Shown: positions 55,851-64,000 of the stretch, one piece after another
Layout: the number at the start of each line of letters is the position of its first letter
How positions within the stretch are numbered: the first letter of the stretch is position 1
The notes under the pieces: model-generated
What the model saw: the letters and a program-made list of their open reading frames with translations, nothing else
Told to the model about the DNA's origin: nothing
Database searches by the model: none
Assembly (NCBI RefSeq): GCF_000002425.4
Contig: NC_037261.1
Coordinates: forward strand, 9,600,701-9,664,700
Length of the DNA stretch: 64,000 nucleotides
Direction of reading: 5' to 3'
DNA from: Physcomitrium patens
Lineage: Eukaryota > Streptophyta > Bryopsida > Funariales > Funariaceae
Position numbers and translations under genes: made by a program

Positions 55851-57100
55851 TCCATCTCTTCCAAACCTGCACATCCTCCAGCATGAACCAATCTAACCAT
55901 GCTTGACTTCTTCATCATCTTCATTCGTTTGTATATCTTCCATTTGATCCAAATCTATTGCTTCAAAATGTGAAAGGCTATTTAGAATAAACTTGCCATT
56001 TCTTCTTTTAAATATCTTGATTTACTTTCCAGCCACATGTATCTTCAACATCATACCATCTAACTCATAAAAAAAATGGGTAGCATTGTCATGTACTACT
56101 ACTATTATATATGGTCTAAACCGTCTTTGAGTAAACTTCCTAAGATTGCAATGTTGATGTTCCAAACTACTATCAAACATTAACACCCAATCTCCAACTT
56201 CAATTGATTTGAACCTCAAATAATGGATCTTGTCAAACTTCTTTTTATTATTCAACCTAACAACTTTGAATTTCTCTAATGCTATCTCTTTGAACTTTAG
56301 GTAATCTTTCAAGCTCGTGAATCTAGAGCTCCAATAATCCTTCTCTCATGATACCATCCTCCTAATTAAATAATATCCAAATAGGCACAAAATCATCTAT
56401 GGGCATGATTGGTTTTTGGCCCAACATTAACTTAATAGGCATATAACCAGTAACAATGCTATGAGTGGTTTTATTTGCCCATAAAGCAAATAGTAGAAGT
56501 CTTGGCCATTACTTTGGCTTACCTCTATAATTGTTGATAAAAGCATTAATAATAGAAGGATGGCCTCTCTTATGCTTGCCATTAGTTTCAGGATTATAAG
56601 TAATTATTAGCTTCAACTTCATACCATATCTTTGAAAAAAAACTTGGGCCTTTGTCACATTTAATTCTCCTTGATCAGCCTTCATCATTCTAATGCTACC
56701 ATATCTACTAAAGATATCCTCTAAGATAAAACTACATATTCTTTCAATAATTTTGGTCCTTAAAGTTCTTCCTTTGACATAATTTTAGAGCTCTTCTCTT
56801 GCCAAAATAAGATACTTCATACTCCATAATCCTAATGGCATAGACACTAAGTCAATCATCTATTAAAAATACATAGCAAATAGAAAGGTAGGATGTAATT
56901 CATCTCTGAATCTAACTTTGGTTTGCAATTGGCATTAAATACAAGAAGCTATAAATTCCTCCACATCTTTGTAGAAGCCCTTCTACTAATATTGCTCCTT
57001 GATTTTGTGGTAGATAGCTCAAAATTCTCTATGGTATACTCAAAGTATATCATAAAATTCCTTCAGAACTTGATTTTTGGCTTTTATATCATCTATCAGT
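55851..57100 (-). pseudogene. F: integrase
   Basis: The minus-strand peptide at 56022-56312 reads KKKFDKIHYLRFKSIEVGDW, VLMFDSSLEHQHCNLRKFTQ and VVVHDNATHFFYELDGMMLK. It matches A1 (RFDKQHRLRPKAIEEGDWVL, VHDNATYSLRELDG), the integrase C-terminus. The DDE-core counterparts lie at 56430-56850 and the zinc-binding part near 56930-57010. Confidence 0.7.
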
Positions 57101-58039
57101 CTCAATGGTACTCCATCCATTCTCTTTGGCTTCTCCATAAGAAACTATCTCTCAAAATATATTCATAAAATTGGTGTTTGATGTCTTTAAAAGCCTTCTT
57201 TGACCAACCTTCTTTTATCCTTATAGTACTCAAATAGATATCAATCTCTCTTAACTTGCCTCTATAAAGATCTTTTTTAAAAGCCACATCTTCATCTCTT
57301 ATACTTATTCTATTAATGGCTAGTACATAGCCATAGTCCTCATCTTCATCATCTTTATCAATCTCTTGTATTTCTATCTCTTTTTCACAAATATACTTGA
57401 CTTTGGATAATATATCTGCCATAGAATTTTTCTTGTCAAAAATATATACGAACATAAGATTGAGTGATCTAATATAGGCTATCGATCTCAACATAGCAAT
57501 ATGAAGAATAGAACAATTGGCAATCATATCTAATAATGATAAGCAATAATTATTAGTACTATATTGGTACCAATTAAGTGATTTTTGTTTGCTTTTATAG
57601 TTGTAAGTGCTTTCAAAAGCTCCTTCTTTATTTGTGGATATACTATTTATTTATTTGTAAAAATTCTTATTTCAAACTTGATAGCAAACTTCTTATTTTT
57701 TGCATCATCTTGACCAATAGTCCACTTAATAGCAATAAGACTTGTATCAACAATAACAACAACTGGTTTGCCACAATCATAGTCAACTTGCCTCAAGACT
57801 AGTGGCAACTTCAAAATCTCTTTGTCAAGAGACTATATAATGGCTCAACTATGTGAACAAAGTGAGAAATCCAAATTTAATAGAAGACACAAGCTCTTAA
57901 AAACCTCCTTACTTTAGTAATGCTACTACATATTTTCATCCTAGCAATAGCATCAATTTTTTCAAGGTTAGGTTTATTGCCATATCTTCCACATAAGTGT
58001 TCAACAACCACAATCTCATCAATTCCAAACTTGGACTTG
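57101..58039 (-). pseudogene. F: RNase H and RT end
   Basis: The minus-strand peptide at 57102-57527 (CSILHIAMLRSIAYIRSLNL, then ADILSKVKY) matches the A1 stretch CSTPDIAMLRWIAYIKSLNP and VADMLSRERY. RNase H start counterparts lie near 57690-57740, and the RT thumb near 57900-58030. It ends at the B2 insertion. Confidence 0.65.
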
Positions 58040-58082
58040 AGTTAGGGACATAATCCTTAAAACCTTCTAGAGACAAGTTTCT

Positions 58083-58126
58083 AGAACCTTCTAGAAGCAA
58101 GTCTCTGGAACCTTCTAGAAGCTTCC
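58083..58126 (+). promoter_or_regulatory. B2: heat-shock element array
   Basis: 58084-58096 is GAA-cc-TTC-ta-GAA. 58108-58125 is GAA-cc-TTC-ta-GAA-gc-TTC, four perfectly spaced pentamers. A further GAA-gc-TTC lies at 58148-58155. Together they stand 12-83 bp upstream of the TATA box, a normal place for heat-shock factor sites. Confidence 0.72.
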
Positions 58127-58166
58127 TAGTTAGTAGAAGTTGCTTGAGAAGCTTCCTAAATAGGAG

Positions 58167-58209
58167 TATATATTGGAATTGAGGCTGAAGAGTTCTTCAA
58201 TCTCGACAA
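58167..58209 (+). promoter_or_regulatory. B2: TATA box and probable transcript start with self-priming segment
   Basis: TATATATT starts at 58167. TCTCGACAA at 58201-58209 begins 34 nt downstream, where a plant TATA-driven transcript would start, and is the exact complement of the 9 nt at 58339-58347. Confidence 0.65.
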
Positions 58210-58338
58210 CACATGTCTTGGAGCTTTAGTTCACCTCTCTAGTGTTGTTCTTGTATTCATCTGATTAATCTAATTCTTACCAGTTCTTCTTGAACTTCTT
58301 GTTAGATCTCGAGTCTGTATTTCTGTGTCCGTGACAGT

Positions 58339-58347
58339 TTGTCGAGA
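58339..58347 (+). promoter_or_regulatory. B2: putative self-priming primer-binding site
   Basis: TTGTCGAGA, 2 bp after the 5' LTR. It shows no TGG start and no visible tRNA match, but is exactly complementary to the transcript 5' segment at 58201-58209. In Tf1/sushi-type chromoviruses the 5' end of the mRNA itself primes at such a site. Confidence 0.65.
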
Positions 58348-58616
58348 CTTCACTCACCTCAGATATCAGAGTTAGTTTCTTCCTCATTAGAATGTAGATT
58401 ACCTCTCTGCTTGGAAGTGTACTAGCATTTTAGAGGTTGCGAATTACCCTCCTCTAAACTGATACTTCTTTTGTTACAATATTGGAGTCTTATTCTTCTT
58501 TGAGAGAGTGGATTATCTCTTTTTTTGAAGCTCTTAAGGCATTTTAGAGGTTGTGGAGTACCCTCTTCTAAACCAATATTGTCTTCTTGTAGATTCATTT
58601 CTGTCCTTCTCTTAGA
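58348..58616 (+). other. B2: untranslated leader
   Basis: Repeated CATTTTAGAGGTTGCGAATTACC-type words (about 58430, 58540), as in B1. No gene seen. Confidence 0.5.
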
Positions 58617-59632
58617 ATGGCCAGAGGCCAAGACATTAGTAAGACGAAAAGTTCGGAGTCTAAGTTGGATGCTATCATGAATACCCTCGCTATGTTATCG
58701 TAAAGAACTGTAGAGATTGAAGGAGTCGTGGCAAGGCTTCATAATGATGGAGCATCTGGGATGGCACAATCTAGGTTGCACCAGCTTCAAACTTCTGCAC
58801 TTGGAGAAGTAACTTTGCCTCAGGCTTGATAAGCATCACTGATTCTATAACATAAAGAGCTCCGAGTTAGCCTTCCGGACAAGTTCGATGGTACACGTTC
58901 CAAGTTTTGAAGATTCATCAATCAAATCAGGTTGATAACAGTTTTACAGCCCGAATACTATCCAACGGAGGAGTCACGTGTTAGGCTTGTTGGAACCTTA
59001 CTTATAGGACAAGCTCTATCATGGTTTACTCTCTTGTTTGAGAAACGATCGTCCATATTAAACAACTTTGAAACCTTTTTGGAGGCATTTGCGGAAGCAT
59101 TTGGTGAACACAACAAGGTTCGATGGACTACAACAAAGATCCAGTCACTACGACAAGAGATGCACTCTACATCAATCTATGCATCGAACTTCAGGCAATT
59201 AATATGTAACATCAATTGGGACGAAGAAGCGTTGATAAATCAATTCTATTGGGATTTAAGGGATGATGTGAAGGATTTGCTGTTAACTCTTCCTGATCCA
59301 CAAATGCTCAACAAAGCTATTAGCTAAGCTGTGAAGTGCGATAATCACATATTCCAACGTCACCAAGACCAACGTTCAAGACATGTCCCAACTATGTCGA
59401 TAAGCAGCGTAAATACACATTCAGAGATAGAAGACATGCAAATTGATGCGGTAAGTGTCAAATTCCTTACCCTAGAAGAAAAAAAGTGACATATGGAGGA
59501 AGGTCTATGCTTGTATTGCGGTGAAGAAGGCCACAAAGTTGGAAAATACCCCAAGAAGCAAAATCGACGTATTGTCAGGACTAGAGGCACGTTTTTTCAG
59601 GAAAACAAGGATGCCCAGTTACAATAGGAACC
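58617..59632 (+). CDS. B2: gag region
   Basis: Starts MARGQDISKTKSSESKLDAI at 58617. The open stretch 58932-59327 has QPEYYPTEESRVRLVGTLLI, WFTLLFEKRSSILNNFETFL and FYWDLRDDVKDLLLTLPDPQ, a typical Ty3/gypsy capsid (retrotransposon gag domain). A zinc-knuckle region (CLYCGEEGHKVGKY) lies near 59509-59550. It would build the particle. Broken in several places. Confidence 0.8.
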
Positions 59633-59908
59633 GTGCGGCTAGATAGTGAAATATCACAACAACAACCAGGTTCCTTTCTTTCCGCTCAACTTGCCTTTTG
59701 CTTTACAATCCCTTTGCTTATTGGCCCTCAGAAACTGAGAACCTTAGCATTATTAGATTCAGGAGCATCTGCTTGTTTCTTAGACGAAGAATTTGTAAAG
59801 TGTCATAAGATCCCTTTAGTATAAAAATCCAAACCTGTTCATATTGAGGTCATAGATGGGCGACCTTTATTATCTGGTAGTGTCACCCATGAATCAAAAC
59901 CTATAGAA
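59633..59908 (+). CDS. B2: aspartic protease
   Basis: [20 protein letters not shown] with the D-S-G-A site near residues 42-45 of the stretch starting at 59633, preceded by [10 protein letters not shown]. The C-terminal part ([30 protein letters not shown]) runs into the next frame. It processes gag-pol in this family. Confidence 0.82.
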
Positions 59909-60898
59909 GTGATGTTTAAGGGCCATAGTAGTCATATTATTTTTTATATTATTAAAATCCCATCAAATCTTGTTATTCTTGGTCTTTCTTGGTTAGAAAA
60001 GTATAACCCATCCATAGATTGGAGGTTGCGGAAGATGACCTTTCCCACAAAACCATCCAAGAGCAAGCCTAGTAGAAAACCTCGAATAGAGAAATCCTTA
60101 TTCATTGGAGCAAGAGCATTTATAAGATCGTCCAAGGAAGGCACACCGTTTGTCATTTATGCGACTCCAACTATCGGGGAAAAGATCTCGACAACAAGTA
60201 TACCTGAGCAATATAAGGATTTTAAAGACGTGTTTCAAAAGAAGAATGCGGACATGCTACAAGAACACCGACCATATGATTGCACCATAGACTTGCAGGA
60301 AGGAGCACAACCGTCTTTTGGCCCAATCTACAATCTATCGCAGATGGAATTGGCGGAGTTGCGGAAGTACATTGATAAGAATCTAGCCAAGAACTTCATC
60401 CGTCATTCAAAATCGTCAGCTGGAGCACCCATCTTATTTGTAAAGAAGAAAGATGGCTCGTTGCGGATGTGCGTGGACTATCGAGGCCTCAACAAGATAA
60501 CAAAGAAGAATCGTTATCCATTACCCTTGATTTTTGGTCTCTTAGAACAACTTGGACATGCAAGGATCTTTACAAAAATTGATCTAAAGGGAGCTTACAA
60601 CCTCGTACGAATGAAGGAAGGAGATGAGTGGAAGACAGCATTCCATACAAGGTATGGCCATTTTGAGTATAATGTCATGCCCTTTGGTCTTACCAATGCT
60701 CCAGCGGTCTTTCAACATATGATGAATGACATTTTTTGAGAGTACCTTGACGATTTTGTTGTCATCTATTTAGATGATATTTTGATATTCTCCAAAAACG
60801 AGGAAGAGCATGAAAAGCACGTTTGTTTGGTCTTAGAGAAACTATGCGAGCAAGGACTATATGCCAAGTTGGAGAAGTGTTTATTTCACTAAATAGAG
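59909..60898 (+). CDS. B2: reverse transcriptase
   Basis: Open from 59909 to 60739. It has [80 protein letters not shown] (motif A), [20 protein letters not shown] (motif B) and, near 60755-60790, [18 protein letters not shown] with the catalytic Y-L-D-D. A standard chromovirus RT. Confidence 0.88.
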
Positions 60899-61840
60899 AT
60901 GGAGTTTCTGGGGTTCATTGCGACTACGGAAGGCTTGAAGATGGATCCCAAGAAAGTGGACCCCAAGAAAGTGGAAGCAATCGTATCTTGGGAGGTTCTG
61001 AAGATGGTTAGAGACGTACAATACTTTCTTGGTTTTGCCAACTTCTATCAGATCTTCATCAAGAATTACTCTCAAGTTACTACTCCTCTCACTCGGTTGA
61101 CATACAAGGATAAGCTCGAATGGGGACCTCTAGTGGAGAAGGCGTTTCAAGACCTGAAGACGGCATTTACTACGGCTCCAATCTTGGTACATCCAAACTT
61201 TATAAAGGCCTTTTATTTAGAAACTGATGCTTCGGATTTTGCTTTGGGAGCTGTACTTTCACAAATGGGAGAAGACAAGAAGCTCCATCCGATTGCATTC
61301 TATTCTCGAAAGTTCTCTGCTACTGAAATCAATTATGAGATCCACGATAAGGAACTTCTTACTATAGTGGATTCTTTCCAAGAATGGTGTCACTTTCTTG
61401 AAGGAGCTGCACATCCAGTGACCATATACACACATCACAAGAATTTGGAGTATTTCATGTCGGCTCGAGTTCTAAATGGACGTCAAGCTCGGTGGAGTAT
61501 GTTGCTATATAGGTTCGATTTTGTTATCACTTATCGACTTGGGAAGCAGCAAGAATTATCTGATGCCTTATTGAGGAGATCGTATCTTGTACCAAAGGCT
61601 GGAGAAGTAGCATTTGATCAACAATGTACGACATTGTTGAAGCCCGAGCAATTTCAGCTTTGCACTACTATTGTGCCAATTGATGCTGACTTCTTGAATC
61701 AAGTTCATGCCGTGACCATTGAAGATTCAGTAGCCATTGATATTAAGCAGCATGCCAATGACAACAAGTTCAAGGTGGAAAGAGATCTTTTATACTTTGA
61801 AGAGCAGTTATATATCCCAAAAGGACCAGCACGACTCTGA
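60899..61840 (+). CDS. B2: RNase H and connection
   Basis: 313-aa open stretch. It starts at the RT thumb (MEFLGFIATTEGLKMDPKKV, YFLGFANFYQIFIKNYSQVT). RNase H has KAFYLETDASDFALGAVLSQ (Asp), HPIAFYSRKFSATEINYEIH, DKELLTIVDSFQEWCHFLEG (Glu) and FVITYRLGKQQELSDALLRR (Asp). The connection ends ERDLLYFEEQLYIPKGPA. Confidence 0.88.
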   Translation: MEFLGFIATTEGLKMDPKKVDPKKVEAIVSWEVLKMVRDVQYFLGFANFYQIFIKNYSQVTTPLTRLTYKDKLEWGPLVEKAFQDLKTAFTTAPILVHPNFIKAFYLETDASDFALGAVLSQMGEDKKLHPIAFYSRKFSATEINYEIHDKELLTIVDSFQEWCHFLEGAAHPVTIYTHHKNLEYFMSARVLNGRQARWSMLLYRFDFVITYRLGKQQELSDALLRRSYLVPKAGEVAFDQQCTTLLKPEQFQLCTTIVPIDADFLNQVHAVTIEDSVAIDIKQHANDNKFKVERDLLYFEEQLYIPKGPARL

Positions 61841-62760
61841 GTTCTTCAATCTCGCCATGATTTTCTAGCTGCGAGATATTTTAGATTCAACAAGACCTTG
61901 GAGCTTATTACTTGAGATTTTTGGTGGCTCCAAATGTGGAAGGATGTGAAAGATTTTGTCCTCTTCTACGACATCTGTTCAAGATCCAAGAATCCTCGGC
62001 ATCGTCCTTATGGACTCTTATAGCCATTGTCAATTTCACATCGACCATGGTCTTCAATTTCCATGGACTTCATCACAGACCTGCCATCATCGAACTCATT
62101 TGACAGCATCTTTGTCGTGGTAGATCGGCTTACAAAGATGGCACATTTTGTCCCTTGCAAGAAGACATCGTCTAGTGAAGTCACAGCAAGGCTCTTTCTC
62201 AATAATGTGTATCGATATCATGGACTACCAGATGATATTGTATCAGATCGAGTAACCCAGTTCGTATCAAAGTTTTGGAGATCTCTCTTTAAGATACTGG
62301 AGGTGGATATCAAACTTTCTTCGGCTTTTCATCCTCAAACTGATGGCCAAACAGAACGGGTGAACTAAGTCTTGAAACAATACTTATGATATAGCATCAA
62401 CTATCAATAAGACATCTGGACCACATATCTGTCGTTAGCCGAGTTTACATATAACAACACCCTCCATGCGTCAACTCAATACACACCATTCTTTTCCAAC
62501 TATGGATATTATCTAAAGCTTGATTTATTGAGTCTGTCAACAAATAACAATCCAGTAGCTGAAGGATTTGTGAAACAACTATCAGAGCTTCAAAATACGT
62601 TGAAGCTTCAATTACAATCCGCTCAAGAATCCTACAAGGCGTCTGCAAATAGATTTCGGAATCAAGCACCTACTTTCAAAATTGAAGATAAAGCATGGCT
62701 TCTTCAATAGAATATCAAGACCAAGCTACCATGTGATAAGTTGGACTATCAAAGATTGGA
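61841..62760 (+). CDS. B2: integrase
   Basis: The zinc-binding part lies near 61850-62000. The DDE core is in 62027-62368: [20 protein letters not shown] (Asp), [20 protein letters not shown] (Asp), [13 protein letters not shown] (Glu). 62528-62710 has [20 protein letters not shown] and [20 protein letters not shown], the C-terminal GPY/F-type region. Broken. Confidence 0.83.
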
Positions 62761-63065
62761 ACCATTTATCATCCAGAAGCAAATCAATCCAGTGGCGTAC
62801 CATCTGGAATTACCGGCTTCTATGAAGATACATCCAGTCTTTTATATTTCTCTGTTAGAGCCTTATCGAGAGTCATCTTTTTCTGGAAGAGTGTAATGTC
62901 CGCCACCTAGTATTGAGATGGAGAACCATGAGGAATACGACATTGAAAAGATGATGGATTCATGGTGAAGGTGGAGCAAGTTAGAGTATCTTGTTCATTG
63001 GTGCAGCTACGACATTAATGAGCGAACGTGGGAGCCAGCTAAAAATCTCGCCAATGTGCCACAAA
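62761..63065 (+). CDS. B2: chromodomain
   Basis: The integrase tail ([20 protein letters not shown]) leads to a chromodomain around 62920-63050. [30 protein letters not shown] and [12 protein letters not shown] follow the YLVxWxxYxxxxxTWEP pattern. Chromodomains bind methylated histone tails and bias where such elements insert. Confidence 0.8.
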
Positions 63066-63153
63066 AGGTACAGGAGTTTCATCAACAACATCCTCATATA
63101 CCTAAGTCAATTCGACGATAGCTTCCTTCTGAAGCTTGCTTACCGAAGAATAT

Positions 63154-63170
63154 AAGAAAGGGGGAGAGGA
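63154..63170 (+). other. B2: second, upstream polypurine tract
   Basis: AAGAAAGGGGGAGAGGA, 17 purines, about 490 bp before the 3' polypurine tract. It is shared with B1 and D in position and type. Confidence 0.55.
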
Positions 63171-63249
63171 CCACTAAAATTTGTAGTTGATGTAGTTATT
63201 TTCTCCAAGATAAAATAGAATTTTTTCAATAGCCATAGTTTGGTCTTGT

Positions 63250-63600
63250 GATATGGATAGCCAAGAGATAGATACTATGTCAGTCAGATTATCTCAATCG
63301 ACTAGCTCATGAAGGCGACCCCGAGATGAAGAACTACCTACACCACGACAACGACGGAGGATACCGAGTAACCAATCAGTGGTGATTGTATTTGAGTCCG
63401 AGCCTATTTACGATGGTCAGCCAGAAGGCGTGTTTGTAGGACAATTTCATAATGAGGACACGGAAGTTCATGCTTGGTCAGAAGTTGAAGGAGTAGGCCA
63501 CTACCGTTGGCTTCAAGAGCCGATGAACTACTTGCCTCGTGAACAACAATTGGAGTTCATAACAGACATTATGCGACAGATCTTCATTTTCTTGCGTTGA
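63250..63600 (+). CDS. B2: accessory frame of unknown function
   Basis: From an ATG near 63250 (MDSQEIDTMSVRLSQSTSS) to the stop at 63600; the clean open part is 63379-63600 (73 aa) with VFESEPIYDGQPEGVFVGQF, HNEDTEVHAWSEVEGVGHYR and WLQEPMNYLPREQQLEFITD. B1 carries the same peptide with few changes, D and E carry decayed versions. It is acidic, rich in aromatic residues, without Cys, signal peptide or membrane span. It stands alone between chromodomain and 3' LTR. I do not recognise the family; it may be an accessory protein made from a spliced or internal message. Confidence 0.6.
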
Positions 63601-63641
63601 TACTGATTAATAACAACATTGCTTCTGAGAGACCTCGAAGC

Positions 63642-63653
63642 GAAAGGAGGGGG
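63642..63653 (+). other. B2: 3' polypurine tract
   Basis: GAAAGGAGGGGG, three bases before the 3' LTR start TGTTAGGA. Confidence 0.78.
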
Positions 63654-63656
63654 TGA

Positions 63657-64000
63657 TGTTAGGAATATAATCCTTAAAACCTTCTAGAGACAAGTTTCTA
63701 GAATCTTCTAGAAGCAAGTCTCTAGAACCTTCTAGAAGCTTCTTAGTTGGTAGGAGATGTTAGAGATATAGTCCTTAGAACCTTCTAGAAGCTTTCTAAT
63801 TAGTAGAAGTTACTTGAGAAGCTTCCTAAATAGGAATATATATTAGAATCAAGGCTGAAGAGTTCTTCAGTCTTGACAACACATCTCTTGAAGCTCTAAC
63901 TCACCTCTGTAGTGTTGTTCTTGTATTCATCTGATTAATTTAGTTCTTGCTAGTACTTCTTGAACTTCTTGTTAGATCTCGAGTCTATATTTCTGTGTTC
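63657..64000 (+). repeat. B2: 3' LTR, cut by window end
   Basis: Starts TGTTAGGAATATAATCC. It repeats its own start near 63747 (TGTTAGAGATATAGTCC), so U3 is partly duplicated, and ends in TATTTCTGTGTTC, about 8 bp before the expected LTR end. Heat-shock motifs run through 63680-63820, and TATATATT is near 63838. Confidence 0.85.

Larger units (their letters stand above)
54164..58039 (-). mobile_element. F: decayed A-superlineage element, partly in window
   Basis: Minus-strand internal sequence 55851-58039 follows A1 from the tail (GGTTCATGCTGGAGGATGTG counterpart) back to the RT end. B2 is inserted at 58040 and the 5' part lies beyond the window. There are many breaks. The left limit depends on how the two LTR pieces at 54164-55850 are divided. 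Confidence 0.55.
58040..58336 (+). repeat. B2: 5' LTR
   Basis: 297 bp from AGTTAGGGACATAATCC (TGTTAGG in other copies) to TCTGTGTCCGTGACA. It contains a heat-shock array, a TATA box and the TCTCGACAA segment. Confidence 0.88.
58040..64000 (+). mobile_element. B2: nearly full Ty3/gypsy chromovirus, uninterrupted
   Basis: The 5' LTR is 58040-58336. Primer site, leader, gag, protease, RT, RNase H, integrase, chromodomain, accessory frame and polypurine tract follow in order. The 3' LTR starts at 63657 and runs off the window just short of its expected end. Inserted in F. It looks almost complete in length, with about ten or more breaks. It is the best reference copy for the B, D and E lineage. 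Confidence 0.9.

Noticed and set aside
58362-58373. GATATCAGAGTT in the B2 leader resembles the tRNA-Met primer site TGGTATCAGAGC
   Set aside because: It lies about 26 bp from the LTR end rather than next to it and lacks the TGG start. The LTR-adjacent sequence has a better partner in the transcript start.
1-64000. Host genes, tRNA genes, rRNA or CRISPR arrays
   Set aside because: All longer open frames are explained by the LTR elements or are their shadows. No tRNA cloverleaf, rRNA segment or regular repeat-spacer array was seen.

Overview
The window is a retrotransposon graveyard of a plant-type nuclear genome. I can support no host gene, tRNA, rRNA or CRISPR array. Plant origin is inferred from three things: plant-telomere-like TTTAGGG-derived tracts, a primer-binding site matching what I recall as the 3' end of plant tRNA-Trp, and strongly AT-biased decay of the older copies. 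The absence of seed-plant-type chromovirus features makes a bryophyte, lycophyte or fern more likely to me than a seed plant, but this is not proven.

Almost everything from 2.2 to 53.5 kb is one set of nested insertions. E (minus strand) holds D (minus, 5130-49828). D holds C (plus, 7593-46223). C holds B1 (minus, 15576-43752). B1 holds A1 (plus, 16528-25303) and A2 (plus, 27615-40983). The 3' LTR of A2 holds A3 (plus, 35901-40792). Solo LTRs lie in C (11052-12953 and 44403-45321) and in E (2487-3413). Most junctions show target-site duplications, so the order of events can be read directly. To the right lie fragments of the E family, a decayed A-like element F (minus), and B2 (plus, 58040 to the window end), a second copy of B.

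There are two superlineages. B, D and E are Ty3/gypsy chromoviruses (gag, protease, RT, RNase H, integrase, chromodomain) with short LTRs of about 300-530 bp, 5-bp target duplications and an extra small reading frame between integrase and the 3' LTR. Their LTRs carry textbook heat-shock-element arrays. A 9-nt segment about 34 nt below the TATA box is complementary to the sequence next to the LTR, which suggests self-primed reverse transcription. A, C, F and the solo LTRs have long LTRs (0.9-1.9 kb) and 4-bp target duplications where these can be read. A and C, whose internal parts can be judged, have tRNA-type primer sites (probably Trp in A, Thr in C); A and F, the two whose 3' gene ends can be read, show no chromodomain. 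A3 is a gag-only non-autonomous relative. The A1 LTRs are nearly identical, so A1 is the youngest; E and F are the oldest and most AT-rich.
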